Below are positions 1 to 7,534 of a stretch of DNA of 35,982 bases, piece after piece. Every line of letters starts with the position of its first letter. Within the stretch, counting starts at the first letter, position 1. Position numbers and translations under genes: made by a program. The DNA is from an uncultured Collinsella sp. (GTDB lineage Bacteria; Actinomycetota; Coriobacteriia; Coriobacteriales; Coriobacteriaceae). The notes below the pieces were generated by a model. That model worked only from the letters and a program-made list of their open reading frames with translations, was not told where the DNA came from and did no database searches. The DNA lies in assembly GCA_900539735.1 (NCBI GenBank), contig UQDE01000023.1:1-35982 (forward strand), in the 5' to 3' direction.

Positions 1-55
1 CGAGATAGCCCTCCTGGTCGAAATGCATGATCTCGATCTTCTCGGTTTCCTTCAT
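1..55 (-). CDS. 5' end of a truncated gene, product unknown
   Basis: Only the first 18 codons lie in the window; the reading begins MKETEKIEIMHFDQEGYL and runs off the left edge. The start is supported by a strong Shine-Dalgarno sequence (AGAAAGGAG on the minus strand, about 61-69). It lies 60 nt downstream of the SIS-domain gene on the same strand, so it is probably the next gene of that operon. Too little is visible to name a product; another sugar-phosphate enzyme would suit the context, but that is only a guess. Confidence 0.5.
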   Translation of the reverse strand, partial: MKETEKIEIMHFDQEGYL

Positions 56-115
56 TTGTCTCTCCTTTCTGGGGTTGTTTCCACATCCCCCATGCCAACG
101 GGCATCAAAACCCGC

Positions 116-1231
116 TTACATTCCGTAACACTCAGCCGCTTTGGCCTTAAGCGCATTGACTGACTCTTCGTAGCCCTCTGCCTTGACCTCCATTTGCTTG
201 GAGACGGCATCGAGATACGGGTGCACGTTCCATGACTTCAGACGCTCGGCGATCATGGCCGCAATCGTCTGGAAGAACACAAGATTGGGAATTGCGCTGA
301 GCAGCGGAGCCACCTGAGGCACCGCAACCTCGTGAGCCCTACCCTTGGGATGGGCCGTGAGCAGCACCGTTTTTGCCGTAACGTTCGATAGCGCATCGGC
401 GATATTCGCAAGACGCTCCGACCCCTGCGGATCGTCGACGATAAACACCAGATAGCCCGGAACGATCTGCATTTCGGGACCGTGGACGAACTCCTCGCCT
501 TCGTGATGCATGGCAGGAATCTTGATGGTCTCGCTCAGCTTGAGCGCTGCCTCCTCGGCAACACCATAGTTGGGGCCGTTGCCGACGACCATGGCGGGCA
601 TGTGCTCAGAAAGCTCGAGCATGTGATCTTGGACATATGCCTCGGCGGTCTTGCACATCACGGCATTAGCCTGGATAGCCTCGCGCAGGTCATCAAGACG
701 CTGAGCAACGCCCTTGGCGTCAATCGTTCTGCGCGCCTGACCGCCGTAAATACCAAAGAGCACCAGGTACTCAACGAGAACCTCGACGCCCAGAGTCACA
801 AAGTCCACCGACTCGACGCCCACACCGTAGTCAAGAACGATGTCAGCGTGTTCCTTGATGGGTGCCTCGACGTTTGCCGTGAGCGCAACTGCAGCCATAT
901 CGTGTGCGCGCATGTAATCGAGCGCCGCAATCGTATTGGTTGAATAGCCGCTCTGCGAGACGGCAATGTTAAGCGCATGCTGTGGATAGGTGTGTTCAAA
1001 ATCGACGAAGGCCTCGGGCGTCACAACGGACACCTGCATCTGCAGCGCATCTTGCAGGTAATCGCGGGCGCAATCCGCAGCATGGCGCGACGAACCCGAA
1101 GCAACGATGCGCAGCGCGTCAAAAGAACCGGACTGGAAAATATCAACGAGCTGCGCTACCAGCTCAGACGAACGCTCGAGGTTCTCTCCCATACGCACAT
1201 GGGCAAGCTGAACGTAATCGAGCATCTTCAT
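116..1231 (-). CDS. Two-domain SIS sugar-phosphate isomerase/deglycase-like protein
   Basis: This 371-residue protein has two SIS (sugar isomerase) domains, the layout of the isomerase half of GlmS and of AgaS and fructoselysine-6-phosphate deglycases. The first SIS domain carries GSSRHAA and SQSGYSTNT, a phosphosugar-binding loop. The second carries VVGNGPNYGVAEEAALKLSE and EGEEFVHGP, the Glu-His signature of this group. No glutaminase domain is present, so it is not a glucosamine-6-phosphate synthase. I place the start at 1231 (MKMLDYVQ) because GAGGTGAG sits at the right distance; an upstream in-frame ATG at 1270 has no such site. The nearby GntR regulators suggest an inducible amino-sugar or Amadori-product pathway. 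The exact substrate cannot be read from sequence. Confidence 0.8.
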   Translation of the reverse strand: MKMLDYVQLAHVRMGENLERSSELVAQLVDIFQSGSFDALRIVASGSSRHAADCARDYLQDALQMQVSVVTPEAFVDFEHTYPQHALNIAVSQSGYSTNTIAALDYMRAHDMAAVALTANVEAPIKEHADIVLDYGVGVESVDFVTLGVEVLVEYLVLFGIYGGQARRTIDAKGVAQRLDDLREAIQANAVMCKTAEAYVQDHMLELSEHMPAMVVGNGPNYGVAEEAALKLSETIKIPAMHHEGEEFVHGPEMQIVPGYLVFIVDDPQGSERLANIADALSNVTAKTVLLTAHPKGRAHEVAVPQVAPLLSAIPNLVFFQTIAAMIAERLKSWNVHPYLDAVSKQMEVKAEGYEESVNALKAKAAECYGM

Positions 1232-1256
1232 CGTCTCACCTCGTAACGAATCATTA

Positions 1257-1267
1257 GTATTTGATAC
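1257..1267. promoter_or_regulatory. Small palindrome upstream of the SIS gene
   Basis: GTATTTGATAC is an inverted repeat (GTAT/ATAC with a 3-nt centre) about 25 nt before the SIS start codon. It could be a regulator site for one of the adjacent GntR proteins. It is short and may be chance. Confidence 0.25.
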
Positions 1268-1357
1268 CAATCACAGTTACAGGTTACGGCTTTTTAATAC
1301 CTCTTTGTCGATTAATTTATCCCCTTCGGCGAACGGTCGATTTTGAGCCATGTAAGG

Positions 1358-1369
1358 TTGTATATACAG
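1358..1369. promoter_or_regulatory. Candidate GntR/UTRA operator (TTGTATATACAG)
   Basis: TGTATATACA at 1359-1368 is a perfect 10-nt palindrome between the SIS gene and the GntR gene. It matches the kind of operator bound by TreR-like GntR/HutC regulators (TTGTATATACAA type). Two such regulators are encoded immediately upstream, so autoregulation or control of the SIS gene is likely. Confidence 0.5.
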
Positions 1370-1424
1370 CTGACCCAACGATCAAAACTGGTTAGTTTCC
1401 CAGCCGTTATTCACAAAATACCAG

Positions 1425-2138
1425 CTAGTACGTATAGGTGTAGCCGCCCGTATCGCCACGATTGAAGGACTTTACATACTCGATAGCCTGACCGCTCGCG
1501 TCATAGCTCACGCATTCCAAAAGCAAAACAAGATCGCCCTGTTCCAGTCCAAGGAGGCCGGCATCTCGTGCGCCCAGTGCCTCGATATCGAGCTTTTCCT
1601 GTGCCATGACTGGCTTTCGGCCCAGCATCTCATAGGTCTCGTACAAACTGAAGACCGACACGTCAATATCTTCGATGGTTGGGAACAGCAGGCAGGGAAT
1701 CAGCGCCGTCTCAATCGATACGGGGCTACCGTTTATGCAGTTCAGGCGTCGAACGGAATAGAGCAGGTCGTCCTCGGCGATGCCAAACAGGTCGGCGTAA
1801 TATGGCCCCGCATAACGCTTGGAACGCGCGAGAATACGGACGGACGGCTCGCCGCCCGAAGCACGGACCGATTCACGGAAACCGACCGTGCGTTCAAAAA
1901 AAGCAGGTACTTTCTGCGCCACAAAGGCACCTTTTCCCCGAACACGGCGAATCTGCCCGCGTCGAACCAGCTCATCGACAGCGCTTCGGATGGTCAAGCG
2001 TGTCGTACCAAATTCCTCGGCGAGGTCTTTTTCGGACGGAATCATGGAACCCGTGGGATATGCACCGCGCTCGATACGTTCCTCGATGCAGCGTCGAATG
2101 CGCATATAAACCGGGGTGGCATCTACTGTTTCAGCCAT
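1425..2138 (-). CDS. GntR-family (HutC/UTRA) transcriptional regulator
   Basis: A 237-residue repressor-type protein. Residues 10-75 form a GntR winged helix (PSEKDLAEEFGTTRLTIRSA, then the wing RRVRGKGAFVA). The rest is a UTRA ligand-binding domain (VRRLNCINGSPVSIETALI and a C-terminal strand-rich part). UTRA domains commonly sense sugar phosphates or related metabolites. The gene starts inside the end of the preceding GntR gene (16-nt overlap) with GCAGGTGA as ribosome binding site, so the two are translationally coupled. It lies directly upstream of the SIS gene, which is the likely target. Confidence 0.9.
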   Translation of the reverse strand: MAETVDATPVYMRIRRCIEERIERGAYPTGSMIPSEKDLAEEFGTTRLTIRSAVDELVRRGQIRRVRGKGAFVAQKVPAFFERTVGFRESVRASGGEPSVRILARSKRYAGPYYADLFGIAEDDLLYSVRRLNCINGSPVSIETALIPCLLFPTIEDIDVSVFSLYETYEMLGRKPVMAQEKLDIEALGARDAGLLGLEQGDLVLLLECVSYDASGQAIEYVKSFNRGDTGGYTYTY

Positions 2139-2890
2139 TGTTCACCTGCCACGCTCCTCATGCCGTTCTCTTCGCCGTTATCGGCAAAGCGGAACTTTGT
2201 GGGCAAAATCACCGATTTGCAATGCTCCACAAAACGCATGTCCTTATCAAATTCGATCGAGCTCTCATAGAACACCGGCGTTCCCTCTTCTTGCTGGAGC
2301 AGCTCGGCCTCTTCGACGTTCAAACGCGAGATGGAGATATGCTCACGTCCATGCTCAACGCGCACGCCACCTTCTTTGAGCAAGACATCGTAAAGGCTCT
2401 CACACTCAAAATCGTGCTCGGGAAGCGATGGGCACAGGGACAGGTTAACGTGAGCGGTCTCGATTGACGCCGGCTCGCCCTCAATAAGTCGAACGCGCTG
2501 CATGCGGAGCAAGGGAGCGCCTACAGCCACCCCAAGCTTGTCGGCAAGCGCCTCATCCGCCTCGATGGTCCCGGTGGAAACCAGACGAGAAGAGGGGTGC
2601 AGGCCGGCAGTCCGCACAGCATCGGAAAAGTTATACGTTTCCTGGAAGATGTTCAGCGGCTTGGGAGGACACACATACGTGCCCGATCCGCGACGGCTCT
2701 CGAGCGTTCCACACGAGATAAGCCGCGTGATACCGGCACGCAACGCCGTACGCGAAACGCCAATCTCTTCGCACAGCACGCGCTCGGCCGGCAGGCGATC
2801 GCCGCCGCCAAGCTGATGGTGCTGGATATACCAAAGAATTCCCTCAACAGCATGATCTTTGGGGGGAATTGCATAAGATTCGCCTGCCAT
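2123..2890 (-). CDS. GntR-family (HutC/UTRA) transcriptional regulator
   Basis: A 255-residue regulator with an N-terminal GntR helix-turn-helix (LPAERVLCEEIGVSRTALRA, wing ESRRGSGTYV) and a C-terminal UTRA domain (MQRVRLIEGEPASIETAHV). It is only distantly similar to the GntR protein encoded just downstream, so the pair is not a recent duplication. The two reading frames overlap by 16 nt. The gene is followed by the SIS enzyme gene and preceded at 38 nt by a conserved hypothetical gene, all on the minus strand. Ligand unknown. Confidence 0.9.
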   Translation of the reverse strand: MAGESYAIPPKDHAVEGILWYIQHHQLGGGDRLPAERVLCEEIGVSRTALRAGITRLISCGTLESRRGSGTYVCPPKPLNIFQETYNFSDAVRTAGLHPSSRLVSTGTIEADEALADKLGVAVGAPLLRMQRVRLIEGEPASIETAHVNLSLCPSLPEHDFECESLYDVLLKEGGVRVEHGREHISISRLNVEEAELLQQEEGTPVFYESSIEFDKDMRFVEHCKSVILPTKFRFADNGEENGMRSVAGEQWLKQ

Positions 2891-2928
2891 TGCACAGACT
2901 CCTCATTCAGAAACGTATGCCGCCAAAA

Positions 2929-3417
2929 TTAGGCCAGCCCTCCCATGGCATCAAATTCTGCCTTGATCTTCTCGGCGACATTCCGATACGACTTATATAG
3001 ACTTGAATCGCGTTTGACTTCGTCGGTCATAACGGGAATCTCTAATTTGGAAACCTCGTCTTTTCCCGTCTGAACCGCCACAACAACGCCCATACCAAGA
3101 CACATATTACGCTTGGCAGCATTTATTTTTGCTGCCTTGGCAGGATTTGCCAGGATACGCTGGGCAAATTCCTGTTTAGAGACCGCTTCTTCGGCCTCCG
3201 GATCGCCCGCCTCGGCCACTTCGCACTGCAACACGTCCGCATAGTCAAAAATCTTCGGCTCGCCGCCGCGCTGATGCACGGCCCACTTGCGGCGCGTGGC
3301 ATCCTGGTAGATGGCCGGCAAAAATGTAAACCGCGGCGGGTCCAAAATCGTATCCGTGATGGTAAACACATCGGGATCAAAGGCATCCTGCGGGTTTTTC
3401 TTCTTGAACAGCCCCAT
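2929..3417 (-). CDS. Conserved hypothetical protein, no membrane segment
   Basis: A 162-residue protein starting MGLFKKKN. I use the internal start at 3417 because GGGAGG lies 5 nt before it; an upstream ATG at 3450 lacks a good site. The centre (KIFDYADVLQCEVAEAGD) resembles the conserved beta-strand region of small uncharacterised proteins of the DUF4428 type, but zinc-binding cysteines of that family are not visible. No signal peptide or transmembrane segment is evident. Function unknown; it may be first in a run of minus-strand genes with the two GntR regulators. Confidence 0.7.
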   Translation of the reverse strand: MGLFKKKNPQDAFDPDVFTITDTILDPPRFTFLPAIYQDATRRKWAVHQRGGEPKIFDYADVLQCEVAEAGDPEAEEAVSKQEFAQRILANPAKAAKINAAKRNMCLGMGVVVAVQTGKDEVSKLEIPVMTDEVKRDSSLYKSYRNVAEKIKAEFDAMGGLA

Positions 3418-3538
3418 ATCAGCCTCCCGTACTAGCATTAAACAACTCAAGCTGAATATAGCACCAATTTCAAGCCGCTGCCTTACCCTATCGGTGCGCG
3501 GCGTCTAAGGCTCGCCCAGCGGAAGAGTTAACGGACGA

Positions 3539-3611
3539 GGGCCGGGGTGCCTGCCTTGTTTTGAGAAGTGGGCTCCGCGAACTTCTCAAAACAAGGCAGG
3601 CACCCCGGCCC
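3539..3611. repeat. Long perfect hairpin (31-nt arms) without core
   Basis: Positions 3539-3569 and 3581-3611 are exact reverse complements (31 bp) around an 11-nt loop (GGGCTCCGCGA). The outer part of each arm is GC-rich and the inner part AT-richer, the same style as the arms of the four composite elements in this window. The conserved 70-nt core is absent. It lies 54 nt beyond the stop of the LacI-family gene on the minus strand and may act as its terminator or 3'-end stabiliser. Confidence 0.9.
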
Positions 3612-3665
3612 CGCCGGCAAATAGCGGACACTCCGCATGCAATCTATGCAAACAAACAAGTACGC

Positions 3666-4694
3666 TTAGCTACATTCGGTAAGTTCGAGCACGCTGCCCT
3701 TAACGATAAGCGCCGGCTCCAGGACGACCTCTTCGGCACGCCTGCCGCCCCTACCGGCAAGACGCTTGGACATGCAGCCAAAAGCATGCTCCGCAAGGAC
3801 ACCAGGATCCTGCTCAATGGCGGTCAGCGCCGGCTCAAAGAGAACGTCGGCCGCCGAGTTGTCATAGCTCACCACCGAGATATCGCCCGGGATGCTCTTC
3901 CCCATCTCGTGCAAGCGCTTGAGCAGACCGAGGGCGATGTTATCCGAACTTGCGAACACAGCGGTGGCATCAGTTGCGAGCACCGCCTCCGAGGACTCGT
4001 AGGCACTCGGAATGTAGTACTCGCTCTCAAACTCCAAACGTGCGTCGATAGGCAGGCCAACCTCGCGCAGCGCGCGCTCATAGCCGGCAAGTCGCTTACG
4101 CCCCGTATTGGAACGGCGCGCGTTAACCAAGCAGGCAATGCGACGGTGGCCTTGCTCGATCAGATAGCGGGTGGCCATATAGCCGCCCATCTCGTGGTCG
4201 AACATCACCTTGTCACACTCGAGCCCCTCAATGGCACGGTCGACCATTACCGCCGGGATGGGCAGGTGGCTGACTTCTTCGCGCAGGGCGCGGTCGTCGG
4301 AGAACTCGTCACCCACCACCAGAAAGACGCCATCAACGCCGCGCGTCACCAGCTGGCGCAGCAGCTCCAGATCGTCATCGGCGCTGCCGCCCGAGCTGGT
4401 AATGAAGAGCGCATAGCCGTCCTCGCGGCAGCGCTTTTCCAGGCTACCGGCGAGCGAGGCAAAAAAGCGGCTCTCGATGTTAGGGACGATAAGGCCCAGC
4501 GTGCGCGACTCGCGCATGACCAGGCTGCGCGCAATCTGGTTGGGAACATAGTGGTTGCGCGCCGCGACCTCCTTGATGAGCTTGCGGTTTTCTTCCGAGA
4601 TGCGACAGGGCCGATTATTGAGAACAAGCGAGACCGACGAGGGGGAAAGCCCCACCTCCTGGGCGATCTGCTTGAGGGTGACTTTGTTTGCCAT
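3666..4694 (-). CDS. LacI-family transcriptional regulator
   Basis: A 342-residue LacI/GalR-type regulator. The N-terminal helix-turn-helix reads VTLKQIAQEVGLSPSSVSLV with the hinge helix NQIARSL, followed by a periplasmic-binding-protein-like domain (LGLIVPNIESRFFASLAGSL; SYDNSAADVLFEPALTAIEQ). The reading frame stays open upstream to 4976, but the start at 4694 (MANKVTLK) has GGAAGGAG at the correct spacing and gives the family-standard N-terminus. It is divergent from murB. Carbohydrate or nucleoside effectors are typical of the family; the ligand here cannot be assigned. A candidate operator with the AANCGNTT core lies in the shared upstream region. Confidence 0.92.
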   Translation of the reverse strand: MANKVTLKQIAQEVGLSPSSVSLVLNNRPCRISEENRKLIKEVAARNHYVPNQIARSLVMRESRTLGLIVPNIESRFFASLAGSLEKRCREDGYALFITSSGGSADDDLELLRQLVTRGVDGVFLVVGDEFSDDRALREEVSHLPIPAVMVDRAIEGLECDKVMFDHEMGGYMATRYLIEQGHRRIACLVNARRSNTGRKRLAGYERALREVGLPIDARLEFESEYYIPSAYESSEAVLATDATAVFASSDNIALGLLKRLHEMGKSIPGDISVVSYDNSAADVLFEPALTAIEQDPGVLAEHAFGCMSKRLAGRGGRRAEEVVLEPALIVKGSVLELTECS

Positions 4695-4835
4695 CTCGCT
4701 CCTTCCGGGTTTACGCGCAATCTCTTGAAAGTATAGCGACTGCCCATCTACCTCGGTGATAAACACTTTACCAATCCGGTGGACGGCTGTTTTATCGCCG
4801 TCAGCGCACCAAATCCGTCCAGGTGGGGTATATTG

Positions 4836-4845
4836 CAATCGATTG
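4836..4845. promoter_or_regulatory. Candidate LacI-family operator (CAATCGATTG)
   Basis: A perfect 10-nt palindrome with the AANCGNTT core typical of LacI/GalR-family operators, in the lacI-like/murB divergent region and about 33 nt before the murB start. Autoregulation by the adjacent LacI-family protein is the simplest reading. Confidence 0.4.
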
Positions 4846-4877
4846 ATGACAACAACCACCAAAAGGCGGATATTCGT

Positions 4878-5840
4878 ATGCACGAGAACGACTTTTTTAA
4901 CGAGGACCTGCTTTGCGCGCTCGCCGGCGTTGCCGGCGAGGACAACGTACTCATGAGCGAGCCCATGCGCGAGCACACCACGTTTAAGATCGGCGGCCCG
5001 GCCGATGTCTTTGTCACGCCCGATACCGAGCAGGGCCTCGTCGCCACGCTCGATACCTGTTATCGCTGCGATCTACCGCTCACCATCGTGGGCAACGGCT
5101 CCGACCTACTCGTCGGTGACAAGGGCATCCGCGGCGTCGTCGTAGCGCTGGGCAAGGGCCTCTCCGACATTACGGTCGACGGCACGCACGTCACGGCGGC
5201 AGCCGGCACCTTGCTTTCCGACGTTGCGGCGGCTGCCGCCGAAGCCTGCCTCACCGGCATGGAGCCCCTCTCGGGCATCCCCGGATCGGTCGGCGGCGCC
5301 TGCTACATGAACGCCGGCGCCTACGGTGCCTGCATGGCCGATGTGCTAGAGTCCGTGCGCGTCTACAAACCCGCTCGCCAGCTCGACGACGGCACCCGCG
5401 GCAGCGGCAATATCATTGAGTTCGATGTCAATGAGCTCAACCTGGGCTATCGCAAGAGCCGCATTGCCGACGACGGCTTCATCGTGCTTTCGGCCACCTT
5501 CAATCTCGCTCCGGGCAACGCCGCGATGATCAAGGCCGACATGGACGACTACCGCCAGCGCCGCGAGGACAAGCAGCCGCTCGACATGCCGAGTGCCGGC
5601 TCCACCTTCAAGCGCCCCGAGGGCTACTTTGCCGGCAAGCTCATCATGGATGCCGGCCTGCGAGGACACGCCGTTGGCGGCGCGCAGGTAAGCGAAAAGC
5701 ACTGCGGCTTTATCGTCAACGCCGACCACGCCACCGCCGCCGACGTCGACGAACTCATCCGCCACATCCAGGCAACCGTCAAAGACCAATTCAACGTAGA
5801 CCTAGAACCCGAAGTCCACCGAGTAGGCGAATTCCTCTAA
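4878..5840 (+). CDS. murB: UDP-N-acetylenolpyruvoylglucosamine reductase
   Basis: MurB reduces UDP-GlcNAc-enolpyruvate to UDP-MurNAc with NADPH and FAD, the second committed step of peptidoglycan synthesis, in the cytoplasm. The 320-residue protein has the FAD-binding region (VGNGSDLLVGDKGIRGVVVA), the PGSVGGACYMNAGAYG loop, the catalytic serine motif SAGSTFKRP, and the C-terminal catalytic Glu region PEVHRVGEF. An upstream in-frame ATG at 4779 exists, but 4878 (MHENDFFNED) fits the family length and has an AAAGGCGG site. A compact hairpin follows the stop. The gene is monocistronic here and divergent from a LacI-family regulator. Confidence 0.95.
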   Translation: MHENDFFNEDLLCALAGVAGEDNVLMSEPMREHTTFKIGGPADVFVTPDTEQGLVATLDTCYRCDLPLTIVGNGSDLLVGDKGIRGVVVALGKGLSDITVDGTHVTAAAGTLLSDVAAAAAEACLTGMEPLSGIPGSVGGACYMNAGAYGACMADVLESVRVYKPARQLDDGTRGSGNIIEFDVNELNLGYRKSRIADDGFIVLSATFNLAPGNAAMIKADMDDYRQRREDKQPLDMPSAGSTFKRPEGYFAGKLIMDAGLRGHAVGGAQVSEKHCGFIVNADHATAADVDELIRHIQATVKDQFNVDLEPEVHRVGEFL

Positions 5841-5845
5841 AAGAG

Positions 5846-5865
5846 AAGGCCCCGAAAGGGGCCTT
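5846..5865 (+). terminator. Terminator-like hairpin after murB
   Basis: AAGGCCCC-GAAA-GGGGCCTT, an 8-bp perfect stem with a GNRA-like loop, 6 nt after the murB stop. The following tract is not strongly T-rich, so termination efficiency is uncertain. Confidence 0.6.
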
Positions 5866-5918
5866 CACCATATTTATTCAGATAACCCAGTCCGGTGTGT
5901 CGCGCCCCGAATCCGAGA

Positions 5919-6054
5919 GGGCCGCGTGCCCGCCCGCAATATATTTGATTGATCGCGAGTTCCGCACGCAAAGAAGGCCACTTAATGTGGCCTTCGTCTT
6001 GCGCAGGACTGCCCGAGCAGGCAATCAAATATATTGCGGGCGGGCACGCGGCCC
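5919..6054 (+). repeat. Composite palindromic element, copy A
   Basis: Arms 5919-5951 and 6022-6054 are exact 33-nt reverse complements. They enclose a 70-nt core (5952-6021) that begins ATCGCGAGTTCCGCAC, contains the inner hairpin GAAGGCCAC-TTAAT-GTGGCCTTC, and ends GCAGGACTG...GAGCAGG. The core is shared with the elements at 23742, 28499 and 28802; the arms are not. It sits between convergent murB and the NlpC/P60-type gene and ends 8 nt from the latter's stop codon, so it would be the 3' hairpin of that minus-strand transcript. Confidence 0.9.
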
Positions 6055-6062
6055 AACTTGCC

Positions 6063-7268
6063 TTACGACAGCGCGATACCGCCAAGCCAGCCCCAACGCA
6101 CGCCAGAGCCAGTGCCATAGAAGCTAATAAACGAATCAAGCGACTTAGACGTAATGGCGCCCTCGTTGCTCATAACGATGCCGCCGCCAACGTAGATACC
6201 CACATGACCGTAGATAAGGCCCGGAGCACCCGTGCCGCTGTGCGAGGAATCGGCCACGATCATGCCCACCTGCAGCGCCGAGCGGTCGGAGCTATAGCAC
6301 CATGCGTTAAACATATCGCACGCGTTACCGCCAAAGTAGCCAACGCCGGCGTTACGGAAGACATTGGTAACCCACGCCGCGCACCAGTTCTGGCCCGGCG
6401 AAGGCGTGGAGTAGCACGCGTTGACGACGGCCTGCTGTTTGCCCGAGCCGGCATTCTGTTGCGGGGTTCCGGGCGCATACGATCCGCCACCCGAGCTTGA
6501 GCCACCCGAGTAGGAATTGTTCTTGTTCGCGGCAGCCGCGGCAGCGGCAGCCTTCCTAGCAGCCTCCTCGGCCTGGGCGGCAGCGAGGATCTCGGAATCG
6601 CGCTGAGCCATGAGCTCCTTGACGTCGTCGGAAAGACCGTTCAGCACGGTCTGGACTTCTTGCTGCTTGGCCTGCATATTCTGCATCTGAGCCGTCTGCT
6701 GGTCCTTGAGTTTCTCCAGGTCGGCCTTTTGTGCTTCGAGCTCGGTCTTCTGTGCGTCGAGCTCAGCCTGAATCGTCTGGATATCCTCGATGGCATCGCG
6801 GTCGCTCTTGTTGATCTTCTCAACGTAATGCGCGTTGGCGACGAGTTCCTCAAACGAGCCAGAGGCCAGCAGCAGCGACAGGATGTTCGTGCCGCCGGAC
6901 TTGTAGCTGGCGGCCACGCGATCGGAAAGGTCGTTGCGCTTCTTCTTGAGCTCGGCCTTCTTTTCATCGATCTGGGCCTGCGTGTCGTCAATCTTGCCCT
7001 GGACATTCTCGATGTCGTTGAGGGTCTGGGCATTCTTGTTGGCCAGCGCCGCATACTCATTTGCGATGCTGTCGAGCTGGGCCTGAACCTCGTCGAGCTG
7101 GGCCTGGGCGGCATTCAGTTTATCGGTGGTTTCTTTGGAAGCCTCCGCCGCATGGGCGCGAGCGGGCAGACCAAAAAGAACTGCCGCAGAAGCGGCGCCG
7201 AACAGGGCCTTGAGGGCAGTGCGGCGCGAGAGCTCCTGGGAAAGGATGGAATCGCTGTTTGGTGACAT
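6063..7268 (-). CDS. Secreted NlpC/P60-type peptidoglycan hydrolase with coiled coil
   Basis: A 401-residue exported protein with PcsB/CwlO-like architecture. The N-terminus has a twin-arginine-like signal (SRRTALK at 14-20, hydrophobic stretch, then ARAHAA cleavage region). Residues about 45-245 are a long Glu/Gln/Lys/Ala-rich coiled coil. An Ala-rich and Gly/Ser-rich linker follows (about 245-285), then a C-terminal cysteine-peptidase-like domain with WCAAWV (Cys296) and GHVGIY (His355). Such enzymes cleave peptidoglycan stem peptides during division and are kept inactive by their coiled coil. The start at 7268 has CGGAG upstream. Composite element A follows its stop. The domain could be called NlpC/P60 or CHAP; the fold class is clearer than the bond cut. 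Confidence 0.85.
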   Translation of the reverse strand: MSPNSDSILSQELSRRTALKALFGAASAAVLFGLPARAHAAEASKETTDKLNAAQAQLDEVQAQLDSIANEYAALANKNAQTLNDIENVQGKIDDTQAQIDEKKAELKKKRNDLSDRVAASYKSGGTNILSLLLASGSFEELVANAHYVEKINKSDRDAIEDIQTIQAELDAQKTELEAQKADLEKLKDQQTAQMQNMQAKQQEVQTVLNGLSDDVKELMAQRDSEILAAAQAEEAARKAAAAAAAANKNNSYSGGSSSGGGSYAPGTPQQNAGSGKQQAVVNACYSTPSPGQNWCAAWVTNVFRNAGVGYFGGNACDMFNAWCYSSDRSALQVGMIVADSSHSGTGAPGLIYGHVGIYVGGGIVMSNEGAITSKSLDSFISFYGTGSGVRWGWLGGIALS

Positions 7269-7491
7269 ATGTACTCCGTTACATGCTTATTTATATGTCG
7301 CTCAACTCATACATATTAGCGTACATATGGCGCGTCCCAACGATTTCCACGAACGGCAGGAAACTACAAGGTCAGCGGCTCGTAAGCAAATGCCAAAGAT
7401 CAGGTTATGCGTACGCAAGCTCTTTTATGAGTACGTTAGCACAATCCTCTGCTTTTCCCACAGCGCACGATTTGGGCGTCCCCGCCTGCGC

Positions 7492-7497
7492 TATACT
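7492..7497 (+). promoter_or_regulatory. Probable galE -10 box (TATACT)
   Basis: TATACT lies 38 nt before the galE start and 28 nt before its AGGAG ribosome binding site. No convincing -35 hexamer at 17 nt is visible (TTTGGG is at 15 nt). The 7269-7491 stretch between the divergent NlpC-type gene and galE shows only scattered ACATAT repeats. Confidence 0.4.
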
Positions 7498-7534
7498 CCC
7501 CTGAAGAAGTGTTCCTGATTCGATAGGAGACTAC

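Noticed and set aside
5919..6054. Ordinary REP/RAYT repeat or IS terminal inverted repeats
   Set aside because: REP units share their palindrome sequence across copies and IS ends share arms; here the arms differ in every copy and no transposase lies between them.
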